Below are positions 31,926 through 42,799 of a DNA stretch of 64,000 nt, piece by piece. The translations under genes and the position numbers were made by a program. Source of the DNA: Salarchaeum japonicum_A (lineage in GTDB: Archaea > Halobacteriota > Halobacteria > Halobacteriales > Halobacteriaceae); assembly GCF_049705945.1 (NCBI RefSeq), contig NZ_JBNAMV010000004.1, positions 558,001 to 622,000 of the forward strand, given 5' to 3'. The first letter of the stretch is position 1. Every line of letters begins with the position of its first letter. Below the pieces are notes generated by a model that did no database searches, was not told the origin of the DNA, and saw only the letters and a list, made by a program, of their open reading frames with translations.

Positions 31926-33625
<1,700 letters not shown>

Positions 33626-33648
33626 ACCACAAATTTTGCCGCACAATC

Positions 33649-33655
33649 CATTAAG
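33649..33655 (-). promoter_or_regulatory. TATA-like box of mcmA
   Basis: Minus strand CTTAATG, 24-30 bp before the ATG at 33625. It supports the shorter start and a leaderless mRNA. Confidence 0.5.
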
Positions 33656-33673
33656 GTTCCGCGTGTCGCCGGC

Positions 33674-34465
33674 CTAGTAGTGTCCCATCACGCCGGCGCG
33701 ACGCGCCCAGCGTTGACAGTAGTGGAAGGCGGCGTAGCCGGCGGCGAGGTAGCCGACCGCGGTGGCGACGAGCACGCCGAGTTCGGCGGGCGCCATCCGC
33801 CAGAGCGGGACGCCGTCCGCCATCGCGCGCTGGAGGAGGTTGCTTCCCTGCGCGAGCGGCAGCCACTTCAGGAGCGGGTAGTCGGCGACGGGCGCGGCGA
33901 TGAGCGCGATGAAGACGAACTGGAGGAGTTGGAAGGCGTTCTCCACGCGCTTGAAGCGGATGGCGAGCCCGCCGAACACGAACCCGATGCCGACGGCGGG
34001 CGCGACGGCGAGCACGCCGAGCGGCACCACGGTGAGCGGGTCGAGCGCGAGCGACCGCCCGGTCACGACGAGCATCACGGCGAGCGTGATAGCGCCCCAG
34101 AGGAAGGCTTCGAGGACGTTCACTATCGTCTTGGTCGCCATCACGCGCCCGAACCCGAGCGGGGACATGAACAGCTGTTCGAGCGTCCCCCACTGGGCTT
34201 CGCGGGTGACCGCCCACGACAGCCCGCTGTACGCGGCGATGGCCATGCTCCAGAGGAGGTAGCCGACGATGATGCCGGAGAGCGAGTCGTCGATGGCGGC
34301 GGGTGCGACCGCGCGGCCGCCGTAGAAGATGACGAAAAACACGAGAATCAGCGTCCCGACCTGCGAGAGCGTGTTCACGGGATACCGCACGAGTAGGAGG
34401 ACGGTCTTGCGCGCGGACGCCCGGAAGAACCGGGCGTAGTCCGCGAGCGATACGTCAGTGGTCAT
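33674..34465 (-). CDS. ABC-2 type transporter permease
   Basis: 263 residues, six predicted helices, beginning SLADYARFFRASARKTVLLL with an amphipathic interface helix. Apolar blocks are TLSQVGTLILVFFVIFYGG, SGIIVGYLLWSMAIAAYSG, FLWGAITLAVMLVVTG, VVPLGVLAVAPAVGIGFVFG and LGVLVATAVGYLAAGYAAF. REAQWGTLEQLFMSPLGF is the cytoplasmic loop that typically contacts the ATPase in this family. Start overlaps the ATPase stop by 4 bp. Substrate unknown. Confidence 0.9.
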   Translation of the reverse strand: MTTDVSLADYARFFRASARKTVLLLVRYPVNTLSQVGTLILVFFVIFYGGRAVAPAAIDDSLSGIIVGYLLWSMAIAAYSGLSWAVTREAQWGTLEQLFMSPLGFGRVMATKTIVNVLEAFLWGAITLAVMLVVTGRSLALDPLTVVPLGVLAVAPAVGIGFVFGGLAIRFKRVENAFQLLQFVFIALIAAPVADYPLLKWLPLAQGSNLLQRAMADGVPLWRMAPAELGVLVATAVGYLAAGYAAFHYCQRWARRAGVMGHY

Positions 34466-35448
34466 CGAGCGTCCTCCGTGACGGAGAGGAAGACGTCTTC
34501 GAGGTCGGGGTCGTGGCTGTCCACGTCCGAGAGCGTGAGTCCGGCGTTCCGCAGCACGTCGAGCACGTCGTAGAGCGACGCGTCGCCGGAGAGCGTCACG
34601 TCGAACGCGGTGCGGTCGCCGCGCGTCGTCCAGTCGGCCGCGTCGAACCGCGTTTCGAGCGTCTCTCGCGTAGCGTCGGAGAGCGCGCCCGCGACCTCGA
34701 CGCGGTACGCCTGCATCTCGAACACGCCGACGAGGTCGTCGACGGGGTCGTCCGCGATGACCGAGCCGTTCGAGAGGATGACGACGCGGTCGCAGACCGC
34801 CTCCACCACGTCCATGTCGTGACTGGAGAGCACGACCGTGATCGACTCCTCCTCGGCGAGCCGTCGGAGTTCGCGGCGGAGTTCGAGCGACGCCTCCACG
34901 TCGAGCCCCAGCGTGGGCTCGTCGAGGAACACCACGTCGGTTCCGCGGGCGAGCGTGCACGCGAGCGACACCTTCTGTTTCTGGCCGCGCGAGAGGTCGT
35001 TCACGGGGTCGTCGGCCTTCTCCGCGAGTCCGAACTGGGAGAGCAGGCGGTCCTGGCGCTCCCGGGACGCGGGGTTCGCGGCGAGCGCCGCGAAGTAGTC
35101 GAGGTTCTCCCGCACGGTGAGCCGCCAGTAGACGTTCCGCGCGCCCTCCAGCATCGCACCGACGTGTCGGTACACCTCCCGCGGCCGTTCGTGAGCGTTC
35201 ACACCCGCGATTTCCACCGTTCCATCGGTCGGGACGACGAGGCCGAGAATCGACTTGATTGTCGTCGTCTTCCCCGCGCCGTTCGGCCCCAGCACGCCCA
35301 CGACCTCGCCCCGGGACACGTCGAGGGAGACGCCGTCCACCGCGGTGACGGCGTCGTCGCCCTCGCCGTACGTCTTCCGGAGACCGTCGACGTGGAGGAC
35401 CGTCTCGGCCGTCGCGTCGTCGCGCGTCCGCGCCTGCGCTTGCTGCAT
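34462..35448 (-). CDS. ABC transporter ATP-binding protein
   Basis: 328 residues. Walker A GPNGAGKTTTIKSILG, Q-loop region LEGARNVYWRLTVREN, signature LSRGQKQKVSLACTL (a variant of LSGGQ), Walker B VVFLDEPTLGLDV and H-loop VLSSHDMDVVEAV. The C-terminal 90 residues (RVEVAGALSDATRETLETRF, DPDLEDVFLSVTEDA) are the usual tail of DrrA-type exporters. ATG 35448 is 26 bp after AAGATTTACC on the minus strand. Second exporter pair in the window, not closely similar in signature to the pair at 20 kb. Confidence 0.93.
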   Translation of the reverse strand: MQQAQARTRDDATAETVLHVDGLRKTYGEGDDAVTAVDGVSLDVSRGEVVGVLGPNGAGKTTTIKSILGLVVPTDGTVEIAGVNAHERPREVYRHVGAMLEGARNVYWRLTVRENLDYFAALAANPASRERQDRLLSQFGLAEKADDPVNDLSRGQKQKVSLACTLARGTDVVFLDEPTLGLDVEASLELRRELRRLAEEESITVVLSSHDMDVVEAVCDRVVILSNGSVIADDPVDDLVGVFEMQAYRVEVAGALSDATRETLETRFDAADWTTRGDRTAFDVTLSGDASLYDVLDVLRNAGLTLSDVDSHDPDLEDVFLSVTEDAR

Positions 35449-35509
35449 ACACGGACTCTCCCGGCGTCTCGAGGTAAATCTTTCCAGAACGAGAGATCGG
35501 TCAGCGTGC

Positions 35510-36313
35510 TTACTGGAAGCGTTCGGTGGTCTCGACGAGCGGGTGGCGGGCGTAGTCCACGACCTCGATGTCGGCGACGGATTCGAGGCCTTCCTTCTCG
35601 GCGGTCTTGGCCATCCCCAAGTCGACGCGGCGGTCGAGCACGATGACGTACGCGTCCATCTCCTCGATACCGGCCTGCTCGGCGGCCTTCACGCGATGGT
35701 GGCCGTCCGCGAGCAGGAGGTCGCCCTTGTTGTCGATGACGACGAGCGGTTCGGTGAGGCCGCGTTCGAGTTCGTACTGGCGGCCCTCGAGCTCGTCCGC
35801 GTACACGCGGTTCTGGGTCGGGACGATTTCGCTGATGCGGACGGTGCGGCGCTCCTCGCCCGCGTCTACACCGTGAATGGATTCAAGCGTGCGCATCAGT
35901 TTCCCGACCTTCTCCGGGGTCGCGCGCTCTATCTGGGAGCGAATGAAGTCCGCGTTCGAGATGATGCCGACGAGGTGGCCGGCGTCGTCCACGACGGGGA
36001 GTTTCTGGATGCCGGAGCGGAGGATGACGCGCGCGGCGTCCGTCACGTCCATGTCGGGATGCGCGACGATGAGGTCGTTGCTCATCACGGCGAAGATGGC
36101 GGCGTCCTCGTCCGCGCGCAGGAGGTCGCGAGCGCTCACGAACCCCTCCACGCGCCGGCCGTCCGTGACGGGGAAGCCGTTGTGGCCGTCGCTGGTCACG
36201 ATGCGTTCCGCGACCTCGGCGACGGTGTCGTCGGGCGAGACGGTTTGTACGTCCCGCGTCATGTACTCGCTGACCTTCGGTTTCCCGGGGCCGTTCTCGA
36301 ACGCCTCGTCCAT
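35510..36313 (-). CDS. CBS-domain protein with ParB/SerK-like domain
   Basis: 267 residues. Two CBS modules occupy about 14-130 (SEYMTRDVQTVSPDDTVAEV, GHNGFPVTDGRRVEGFVS; IVAHPDMDVTDAARVIL, GIQKLPVVDDAGHLVGIIS), a nucleotide-binding Bateman pair. Residues about 155-265 are a ParB-like domain with ISEIVPTQNRVYADEL, EPLVVIDNKGDLLLADGHHR (DGHHR 203-207) and AYVIVLDRRVDLGMAKTAEK. Archaeal ParB-like proteins with this motif include a free-serine kinase, so an adenylate-controlled small-molecule kinase is at least as likely as DNA partitioning; no ParA gene is near. Confidence 0.82.
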   Translation of the reverse strand: MDEAFENGPGKPKVSEYMTRDVQTVSPDDTVAEVAERIVTSDGHNGFPVTDGRRVEGFVSARDLLRADEDAAIFAVMSNDLIVAHPDMDVTDAARVILRSGIQKLPVVDDAGHLVGIISNADFIRSQIERATPEKVGKLMRTLESIHGVDAGEERRTVRISEIVPTQNRVYADELEGRQYELERGLTEPLVVIDNKGDLLLADGHHRVKAAEQAGIEEMDAYVIVLDRRVDLGMAKTAEKEGLESVADIEVVDYARHPLVETTERFQ

Positions 36314-36347
36314 ACGAAACGTAGCGCACCGGAGAGGAAAAGCCCTG

Positions 36348-37751
36348 CTACCGGACCGCCGCGAAGAACCGGTCCGCGATAGCGTCTTCGAGGACGGCCT
36401 GGAGTTCGTCCGCGGCGTCGCCGTCCAGCACGTCGAAGACGCCCATCGGTATCTGCGCGCCCGCCATGTCCGCGTGCCCGCCGGCGCTCCCGAGCGCGTC
36501 GAACGCCTCGCGGAGCGCGCTCCCGAGGTCCACGTCCGCGCCGCGGGCGCGAGCGGACGCGTACACGGTGCCGTCCATGAACCCGTAGACGAACGTCACG
36601 GTGACGCCCTCCATCGCGAGCAGGCGGTCCGCGGCCTGCGCGAGCGTGTCCCGGTCGTTGAGAGCGCCGACGCAGGAGGCGAGTACGGACCCGTTCAGTT
36701 GACGGTTTCCGATGCCGCGCGCGATGACGTCGAACGTGTCCGCGCTCATGTTCGGGCTCTCCACGCGCTCCAGCACGTCCACGTCGGCGTACGCGAGGAG
36801 TTCCGCGGCGGCCTCGAAGTCCGCGGTCGTTATCTCTCGGGAGAAGTCCTTCGTGTCCACGCGAATCCCGTAGAGGAGGCCGGTTGCGACCGACGTGTCG
36901 AGGTCGACGCCGAGCTGGCTGAGGTACTCCACGAGAATCGTGCTCGTCGCACCCATCTCGGGACGTACGTCCACGAAGTCCGCGTCTATCTCGCCCTCGG
37001 AGGGATGGTGGTCGATGACCACGTTCACGTCGGTGTCGGGCGGGAGTTGGTCGTTCACCCCCGGCCGCGAGTGGTCGACCAGTGCGATGCCCGCGTAGTC
37101 GTCCAGGTTCGCGTCCGGGTCGAGGTTCACGAGGTCGAGTTCGAGGAGGTTCACGAACGCCCGGTTCTCCTGGTGGCTTATTTCGCCGAAGTAACAGGCG
37201 TCCGCGGGCGTGCCGACGCCCTCGGCGATTCGGGTGAGCGCGACCGCGGCGGCGATAGCGTCGGGGTCGGGGTTGTCGTGCATGAACACGGCGAGCCGAC
37301 CGTCCACGTCCTGAAGGGTGCCGCGGAGGTCGTGGACGCGTCCCGAGTCCCCGCGCGCGGCGGTCTCCGCCACGTCGTCCACGACTGCGGCGCCGGCGTT
37401 GACCACGCGGTCGGCGGACGCGTCGAGCACCTGCTGCGTCGAACGGGTCGCGCCGAACCCCGAGAACGCGACGATGTACGCGTCCGGGTACGTGGTCGTG
37501 ACGGCGCGAACGGCGGCGAGGTTCGTCTCGGGGTCGTCGGCACCGACGAACACGATGTCGGGGTCGGTCTCGCGGTCGATGCTCACGGGGTCGGTGATGT
37601 CGGCCGTCTCCGCGGGCACTTTCTCGTTTCGGAGGGACTCGACGCGGCTCGCGTCCGAGTCGAGGACGAGCAGGTCGCCGGACTGGCCGCCGAGTTCGTC
37701 GACGACCGCGTGACCTGTCGTCCCACACCCGAGGACGAGCCGGAATACCAT
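36348..37751 (-). CDS. RCK_N plus DHH/DHHA1 phosphodiesterase
   Basis: 467 residues in three parts. Residues about 1-110 are a Rossmann TrkA-N/RCK domain (RLVLGCGTTGHAVVDEL, LVLDSDASRVESL). Residues about 150-330 are a DHH phosphoesterase with FMHDNPDPDAIAAAVAL, IALVDHSRPG and VIDHHPSEGEIDADF, the Mn-binding aspartates and DHH motif. The C-terminal DHHA1 part has GGHADMAGAQIPMGVF. The architecture matches archaeal c-di-AMP phosphodiesterases, so turnover of c-di-AMP or pApA is the best guess; nanoRNase activity is an alternative. ATG 37751 is used; GTG 37754 precedes it directly. TATA-like CCTAAAACC at 37776-37784. Confidence 0.85.
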   Translation of the reverse strand: MVFRLVLGCGTTGHAVVDELGGQSGDLLVLDSDASRVESLRNEKVPAETADITDPVSIDRETDPDIVFVGADDPETNLAAVRAVTTTYPDAYIVAFSGFGATRSTQQVLDASADRVVNAGAAVVDDVAETAARGDSGRVHDLRGTLQDVDGRLAVFMHDNPDPDAIAAAVALTRIAEGVGTPADACYFGEISHQENRAFVNLLELDLVNLDPDANLDDYAGIALVDHSRPGVNDQLPPDTDVNVVIDHHPSEGEIDADFVDVRPEMGATSTILVEYLSQLGVDLDTSVATGLLYGIRVDTKDFSREITTADFEAAAELLAYADVDVLERVESPNMSADTFDVIARGIGNRQLNGSVLASCVGALNDRDTLAQAADRLLAMEGVTVTFVYGFMDGTVYASARARGADVDLGSALREAFDALGSAGGHADMAGAQIPMGVFDVLDGDAADELQAVLEDAIADRFFAAVR

Positions 37752-37775
37752 CACGTCCGGTTATCCTGCGGCCGG

Positions 37776-37784
37776 CCTAAAACC
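37776..37784 (-). promoter_or_regulatory. TATA-like box of the DHH phosphodiesterase gene
   Basis: Minus strand GGTTTTAGG, 25-33 bp before the ATG at 37751. It lies in the 49-bp gap after the end of nuoN, so the phosphodiesterase can be transcribed apart from the nuo operon. Confidence 0.55.
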
Positions 37785-37800
37785 TACCGTCTACCGCCGA

Positions 37801-39270
37801 CTACCCGAGAAGGGCGGTGGCGGCGGAGACGGCGGTATCAGCGACCGGGTCGAACGCGACGAGGAGGAGGACGGTGACGACGCCCGCGGTGACGACGGCG
37901 GCGTACAGGCCGGCCGGTCGGCTGCGGATGTCGAACGCCGTCTCGGGCTCCGTAACCCAGAGCGCCTTCACGACGCGCGAGTAGAAGTAGAGCGAGAGCG
38001 CGCTGTTCACGACCGCGATGGCGACGAGCCAGACGAATCCGGCGTCGACAGCGGACGCGAACAGGAAGTACTTCGAGAGGATGCCGACGCCGACCGGGAG
38101 GCCGGCGAGACTGAACACGAACACGGTCATCGCGAGCGACGCGACGGGTGCGCGGCGACCGAGGCCCGCGTAGTCCTCGAACGTCTCGCCGACGCCCCAG
38201 TGTTCGGCGAGCGCGACGAAGAGGAACGCGCCCGTGTTCATGAAGCCGTACGCGAACAGGTGCATCATGCTCGCACCGAGCACGAGTCCGTCGGCGTCTC
38301 CGGCGAGCGCGGCCAGTCCGATGAGGACGTAGCCGGCGTGACCGATGCTGGAGTACGCGAGCATGCGCTTGACGGACTCCTGGCGGGCGGCGGCGAAGTT
38401 CCCGAGCGTCATCGTCACCGCGGCGAGCACGGCGAGGACGAGCGCCCAGTTCACGGTGGACGCGACCGCGTCGAGCGGGAAGCCGACGGTGAACACGCGG
38501 AACGCCGCCGCGAACCCGGCGGCCTTCGACGCGCTGGAGAGGAAGGCGCTGATGGGGGCGGGCGCGCCCTCGTAGGCCTCGGGCGCCCAGAAGTGGAAGG
38601 GGACGCTCGCGGTCTTGAACAGGAACCCGCCGAGCACCATCAGCACGCCGACGCCGAACACGCCGTCCAGGGACTGTTCGGCCGCCGTGGCTCCGATGTC
38701 GGCGAGCGCGAGCGACCCGGTCGCGCCGTAGACGAGGCTGATGCCGTACAGCATCACCGCGCTGGAGAGCGCGCCGACGAGGAAGTACTTCATACTGGCT
38801 TCCACGCTGTCCTTGTTCGACTTCAGGAAGCCGACGAGGACGTAGGACGGGAGACTGACGAGTTCGAGCGCGACGAACACGGTCGCGAGACTGTTCGCGG
38901 CCGCGAGCACGCTCATCCCGGTCGTGGCGAGCAGGACGAGCGCGTAGTACTCGGCGGCGTGCGCGTGCTCACGAACGTAGTCGTAGGACGCGGCGACGAC
39001 GAGCGTGGCGATCGACCCGACGAGCACCGTGAAGAACAGCGCGAGGTCGTCCACGACGAGCGCGCCCTCGAACGAGGTGAAGGCGTCGCTTCCGGTGCCG
39101 GCCCACGCGAACCAGACGGCGAGTCCGGTCGCGACGAGCGTGCCGGCGCCCGCGATGGACGCGAGCAGGCCGTCCTTGCGGTCACCGGGCGCGAGCGTGT
39201 CCACTGCGAGCACGAGCAGGGCCGCGAGCGCGAGGGCGTACTGCGGGGAGAGCGGTGGGAGTTCGACCAT
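37801..39270 (-). CDS. nuoN: Complex I subunit N
   Basis: 489-residue antiporter-like membrane subunit of the proton-pumping respiratory complex I, with about fourteen helices. Key ion-path residues are in the expected places: SLPSYVLVGFLKSNKDSVEASMKYFLVG (Glu and Lys before helix 5-7), the FKTASVPFHFWAPEAYEGAP block with the conserved Lys, and SVKRMLAYSSIGHAGYVLIG with the middle Lys/His. Last gene of the nuo operon; the start abuts the nuoM stop. Nothing is missing. Confidence 0.94.
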   Translation of the reverse strand: MVELPPLSPQYALALAALLVLAVDTLAPGDRKDGLLASIAGAGTLVATGLAVWFAWAGTGSDAFTSFEGALVVDDLALFFTVLVGSIATLVVAASYDYVREHAHAAEYYALVLLATTGMSVLAAANSLATVFVALELVSLPSYVLVGFLKSNKDSVEASMKYFLVGALSSAVMLYGISLVYGATGSLALADIGATAAEQSLDGVFGVGVLMVLGGFLFKTASVPFHFWAPEAYEGAPAPISAFLSSASKAAGFAAAFRVFTVGFPLDAVASTVNWALVLAVLAAVTMTLGNFAAARQESVKRMLAYSSIGHAGYVLIGLAALAGDADGLVLGASMMHLFAYGFMNTGAFLFVALAEHWGVGETFEDYAGLGRRAPVASLAMTVFVFSLAGLPVGVGILSKYFLFASAVDAGFVWLVAIAVVNSALSLYFYSRVVKALWVTEPETAFDIRSRPAGLYAAVVTAGVVTVLLLVAFDPVADTAVSAATALLG

Positions 39271-40788
39271 CTATACACCACCTCCGAGAATCGCGTTGAC
39301 GGAGTCCTGAATCATACCCATGAAGGCGTCGGGGGCGACGCCGAGTCCGATAGCCAGCAAGATGAGGACGACGCCGGGCGCGAGCGCAATCCGTGCCGGG
39401 TCGGCGACCGCGGCGTCGGTGTCGACCTCGTAGGGGCCGAAGAGCACGCGCTGCATCGTCCACAGCAGGTAGCCGGCGATGATGACGATGCCGAACATCG
39501 CGACGGCCGTGAACAGCGCGGCGTTCTCGTAGCCGGCTTGGAAGGAGCCGGTGAAGATGAAGAACTCCGCGGCGAACCCGCTCATCAGCGGGAGTCCCAT
39601 GTAGCCGAACGCGCCCGCGACGAACACGCTCGCGGTCACGGGCATCTCCGACGCGACGCCGGAGAGCTTATCGACCATCCGCGTGTCGGCGGAGCGCTCG
39701 ATGGCGCCGACGGCGAGGAACAGCACGCCGATGAGGAGGCCGTGGCTCACCATCTGGAACGTCGCGCCGGCGAGGCCGTACGTCGTGTACGTGACGAGGC
39801 CGAGCAGCACGAAGCCCATCGATGGAATCGAGGTGTACGCGACGATGCGCTTGAGGTCCTGCTGGCTCACCGCGACGAACGACCCGTACAGCACCGTTAT
39901 AACGGCGAGAGCCCCGAGGAACGGCGCGAACTCGCGAGTGGTCTCGGGGAACATCGTGACGTTGAACCGCAGGAGCGAGTACGTCCCCATCTTCGTCACG
40001 ACGCCGGCGAGCACGAGCGTCACCGGGGTCGGGGCTTCCGTGTACGCGTCGGGAAGCCACGTGTGGAAGGGAACAAGCGCGGTCTTCACGGCGAATCCGA
40101 AGAACAGCGCGAAGAACGCGACTGTCGTTATCGTGTCGGGTGCGAGCCCGTAGAACGTCGTGAGTTCGTCGCCGCGCACGGCGGCCGCGACGGCCGCGAG
40201 ATCGAAGGACTGCACGGGCGACGCGAACACGACGAGCATGAATCCGATGAACAGCACGAGGCTCGCGACGTTCGTGTACACGAAGAACTTGATCGCGGCG
40301 TACGTCCGCCGCGGGCCGCCCCAGACGGAGATGAGGAGGTAGAGCGGGACAAGCACGAACTCCCAGAACACGAACCAGACGAAGAAGTCGAGCGCGGCGA
40401 ACACGCCGAACAGGCTGGCTTCCGTGAACAGGAGGAGCGCGTAGAACTCGGAACGCCGCTCGTCGATGTAGCTCCACGCGGTCACGATAGCGATGGTGGT
40501 CATGACGGCGGTGAGCAGCACCAGCGGGAGGCTTATTCCGTCGAGTCCGACGTGCCACTGGAGCGCGTACTCGCCGAACGATATCCACTGTCGGGTGGTC
40601 TCGAAGGCGGGCGTGCCGCTCTGGAGGAGGGCGTTACCCGCGCCGTCGTAGCGACTGTACAACAGGAGACTGCCCGCGAGGGGCAGGAGGCTGAGCGCGA
40701 ACCCGAGTTTCGCCGCCCACTTCTCGGGCGCGGCGATGACACAGATGGCGCTCAGGAACGTGACTGCGAGTAGGGCTTCTATCAACAT
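39271..40788 (-). CDS. nuoM: Complex I subunit M
   Basis: 505 residues, antiporter-like. HVGLDGISLPLVLLTA near the N-terminus, FWEFVLVPLYLLISVWGG with the glutamate of helix 5, IKFFVYTNVASLVLFIG, FAVKTALVPFHTWLPDAYTEAPTPV (conserved Lys and the WLPDA block) and DLKRIVAYTSIPSMGFVLLG identify NuoM. It abuts nuoL upstream and nuoN downstream without intergenic bases, a sign of strictly coupled synthesis. Confidence 0.96.
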   Translation of the reverse strand: MLIEALLAVTFLSAICVIAAPEKWAAKLGFALSLLPLAGSLLLYSRYDGAGNALLQSGTPAFETTRQWISFGEYALQWHVGLDGISLPLVLLTAVMTTIAIVTAWSYIDERRSEFYALLLFTEASLFGVFAALDFFVWFVFWEFVLVPLYLLISVWGGPRRTYAAIKFFVYTNVASLVLFIGFMLVVFASPVQSFDLAAVAAAVRGDELTTFYGLAPDTITTVAFFALFFGFAVKTALVPFHTWLPDAYTEAPTPVTLVLAGVVTKMGTYSLLRFNVTMFPETTREFAPFLGALAVITVLYGSFVAVSQQDLKRIVAYTSIPSMGFVLLGLVTYTTYGLAGATFQMVSHGLLIGVLFLAVGAIERSADTRMVDKLSGVASEMPVTASVFVAGAFGYMGLPLMSGFAAEFFIFTGSFQAGYENAALFTAVAMFGIVIIAGYLLWTMQRVLFGPYEVDTDAAVADPARIALAPGVVLILLAIGLGVAPDAFMGMIQDSVNAILGGGV

Positions 40789-42798
40789 CTAGAACCACCC
40801 CCCGAGGAACCCGACCACGGCGAGGATGACGACGAGGCCGAGCGCGAGGAGCATAACGTAGTTCGACACCTGTCCGGTCTGCAGGCGACGGGTCTGTGCG
40901 CCGCTGAACAGGGTGACGCTCGAAACGCCGTCGACGACGCCGTCGACGATTCCTTGGTCGAATTTGCTCGCGCCCTTGGAGACGGGGAGCGCGACACCGG
41001 TCGCGAGCCAGTCCTGGAACTCGTCCTGGTAGTAGTTGTTGTAGAACAGGGTCTTCACCGATCCGAGTTTCTCCGTGTGCTCGGCGGGTTCGGGGCCGCG
41101 GTAGAGCAGCCACGCGAGCAGGACGCCGGCGAGCGCGAGGGCGAGGGAGACGCCCGCGGTCAGCACGCTACTGACCTCGGTCGCGGTGTAGGCGGCGTTC
41201 GCGGCCACGAGCTCGTGGTAGTGGTGTGCGGCGGTCGTCTCGATTGGGCCCTGGAGCCACGAGTCGAGGAAGGTGACGCTCGCACCGGTGAGTTCGTGAA
41301 TCAGGCCGGGGTTGACGAACCCGACGACGGCCGCGCCGACGCCGAGAACGGCGACGGGGAGTTTCATGTTCCAGCCGACGCCGTGCGCGGACTCCGCCTC
41401 GCTGCTCCGGGGTTCGCCGTGGAAGGTGAGGAGCACCATCCGAATCGTGTAGAACCCGGTGAAGAACACGGCGACCAGCCCGAAGACGGCGGCGACGAGT
41501 ACGGCGGTGTTCCCGCCGAGGCCGTAGACGAGGGCTTCGTGAAGGACGGCGTCCTTCGACCAGAAGCCCGCGAACGGCACGATGCCGGCGAGCGCGAGCG
41601 ACCCGGCGAGGAACGCCCAGTAGGTCACTGGGAGTTTGTCCTTGAGGCCGCCCATGTTCCACATGTCCTCGTCGTGGTGCATCGCCACGATGACGATTCC
41701 CGCGCCGAGGAAGAGGAGCGCCTTGAACACGGCGTGCGTGAGCAGGTGGAAGACGCCGGCGACGTAGCCGCCGGCGCCGAGGCCGAGCATCATGTAGCCG
41801 TACTGGCTGATAGTGGAGTACGCGAGCACCTGCTTGATTTCGCGCTTCACGAGCGCCATCGTCGCCGCGAACAGCGCCGTGAACCCGCCGACGAGCGCGA
41901 TAATCGCGAGCACGGTCGGGAGCTGCGCGTAGAACCCGTACATGCGGGCGACGAGGTAGACGCCGGCCGCCACCATCGTCGCGGCGTGGATGAGCGCCGA
42001 CACGGGCGTCGGGCCCTCCATCGCGTCCGGGAGCCACGTGTGGAGCGGGAACTGCGCGGACTTCCCGATGACGCCGCCGAGGACGAGCAGGCCGAGGACG
42101 GCGAACCAGTTCTGGGCGCTCAGCCCGAAGTACGTGGTCGCGCCGCCGTCGAGTCCGGCGGTGACGAGTTCGGGGAGTTCGGTGAACGTCGCGGTGCCGA
42201 ACGTCCCGAGAATCCCCACGAGACCGAGGAGGAGGAAGTAGTCGCCGAAGCGCGTGACGAGGAACGCCTTCTTCGCGGCGCTCGCGGGGCCGGGCCGGGT
42301 GTACCAGTGGCCGATGAGCCACCACGAGCAGAAGCCGACGAGTTCGAAGAAGACGAAACTCATCAGGAGGTTGTCGGCGAGCGCGAACGCGAGCATGCTC
42401 GCGGTGAACAGCCCGAGGCCGGCGTAGTAGCGCGGCCGGCCGGGTTCGTTCTCGTCGTTCATGTAGCCGAGGCTGAACACGTGGACGAGCAGCGCGATCA
42501 GCGACACCAGCACGGCCATCATCGCCGACAACGGGTCGATGAGCAGGCCGAAGTGGAGGCTGAATGTGCCGTCGCCGGCGACCCACGTGTAGAGTTCTTC
42601 GTTCAGCGTTTCGCCGCCGCTGACCGTGAAGAAGACCCACACGGACAGCGCCAGCGACCCTGCGGTCGCGAGGATTCCGGGAATCGCGCCGTCCCGGGGG
42701 AGGACGCGCGGCGCGTAGTGGCCGACGAGGAGCGCGACGAGGAATCCGGCGAGCGGCAGGGCGGGAATCGCCGCAGCGTAGTCGAGTGCACCCGCCAT
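40789..42798 (-). CDS. nuoL: Complex I subunit L
   Basis: 669 residues, the longest membrane subunit, with the extra C-terminal part that includes the lateral helix. Blocks: FHFGLLIDPLSAMMAVLVS-like FSLHFGLLIDPLSAMM, VFFELVGFCSWWLIGHWY, FGDYFLLLGLVGILG, GKSAQFPLHTWLPDAMEGPTP and VKREIKQVLAYSTISQYGYM, all in NuoL order. A long C-terminal stretch (about 500-669) with YNNYYQDEFQDWLATGVAL is the HL region. One base separates it from nuoK. Confidence 0.96.
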   Translation of the reverse strand: MAGALDYAAAIPALPLAGFLVALLVGHYAPRVLPRDGAIPGILATAGSLALSVWVFFTVSGGETLNEELYTWVAGDGTFSLHFGLLIDPLSAMMAVLVSLIALLVHVFSLGYMNDENEPGRPRYYAGLGLFTASMLAFALADNLLMSFVFFELVGFCSWWLIGHWYTRPGPASAAKKAFLVTRFGDYFLLLGLVGILGTFGTATFTELPELVTAGLDGGATTYFGLSAQNWFAVLGLLVLGGVIGKSAQFPLHTWLPDAMEGPTPVSALIHAATMVAAGVYLVARMYGFYAQLPTVLAIIALVGGFTALFAATMALVKREIKQVLAYSTISQYGYMMLGLGAGGYVAGVFHLLTHAVFKALLFLGAGIVIVAMHHDEDMWNMGGLKDKLPVTYWAFLAGSLALAGIVPFAGFWSKDAVLHEALVYGLGGNTAVLVAAVFGLVAVFFTGFYTIRMVLLTFHGEPRSSEAESAHGVGWNMKLPVAVLGVGAAVVGFVNPGLIHELTGASVTFLDSWLQGPIETTAAHHYHELVAANAAYTATEVSSVLTAGVSLALALAGVLLAWLLYRGPEPAEHTEKLGSVKTLFYNNYYQDEFQDWLATGVALPVSKGASKFDQGIVDGVVDGVSSVTLFSGAQTRRLQTGQVSNYVMLLALGLVVILAVVGFLGGWF

Positions 42799-42799
42799 C

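Noticed and set aside
38200..40773. 857-residue open frame on the plus strand opposite nuoM and nuoN
   Set aside because: Extremely rich in Arg, Glu, Asp and Gly without any domain, and lying antisense to two complete NuoM/NuoN genes. Such frames arise from the G+C-rich third positions of real genes.
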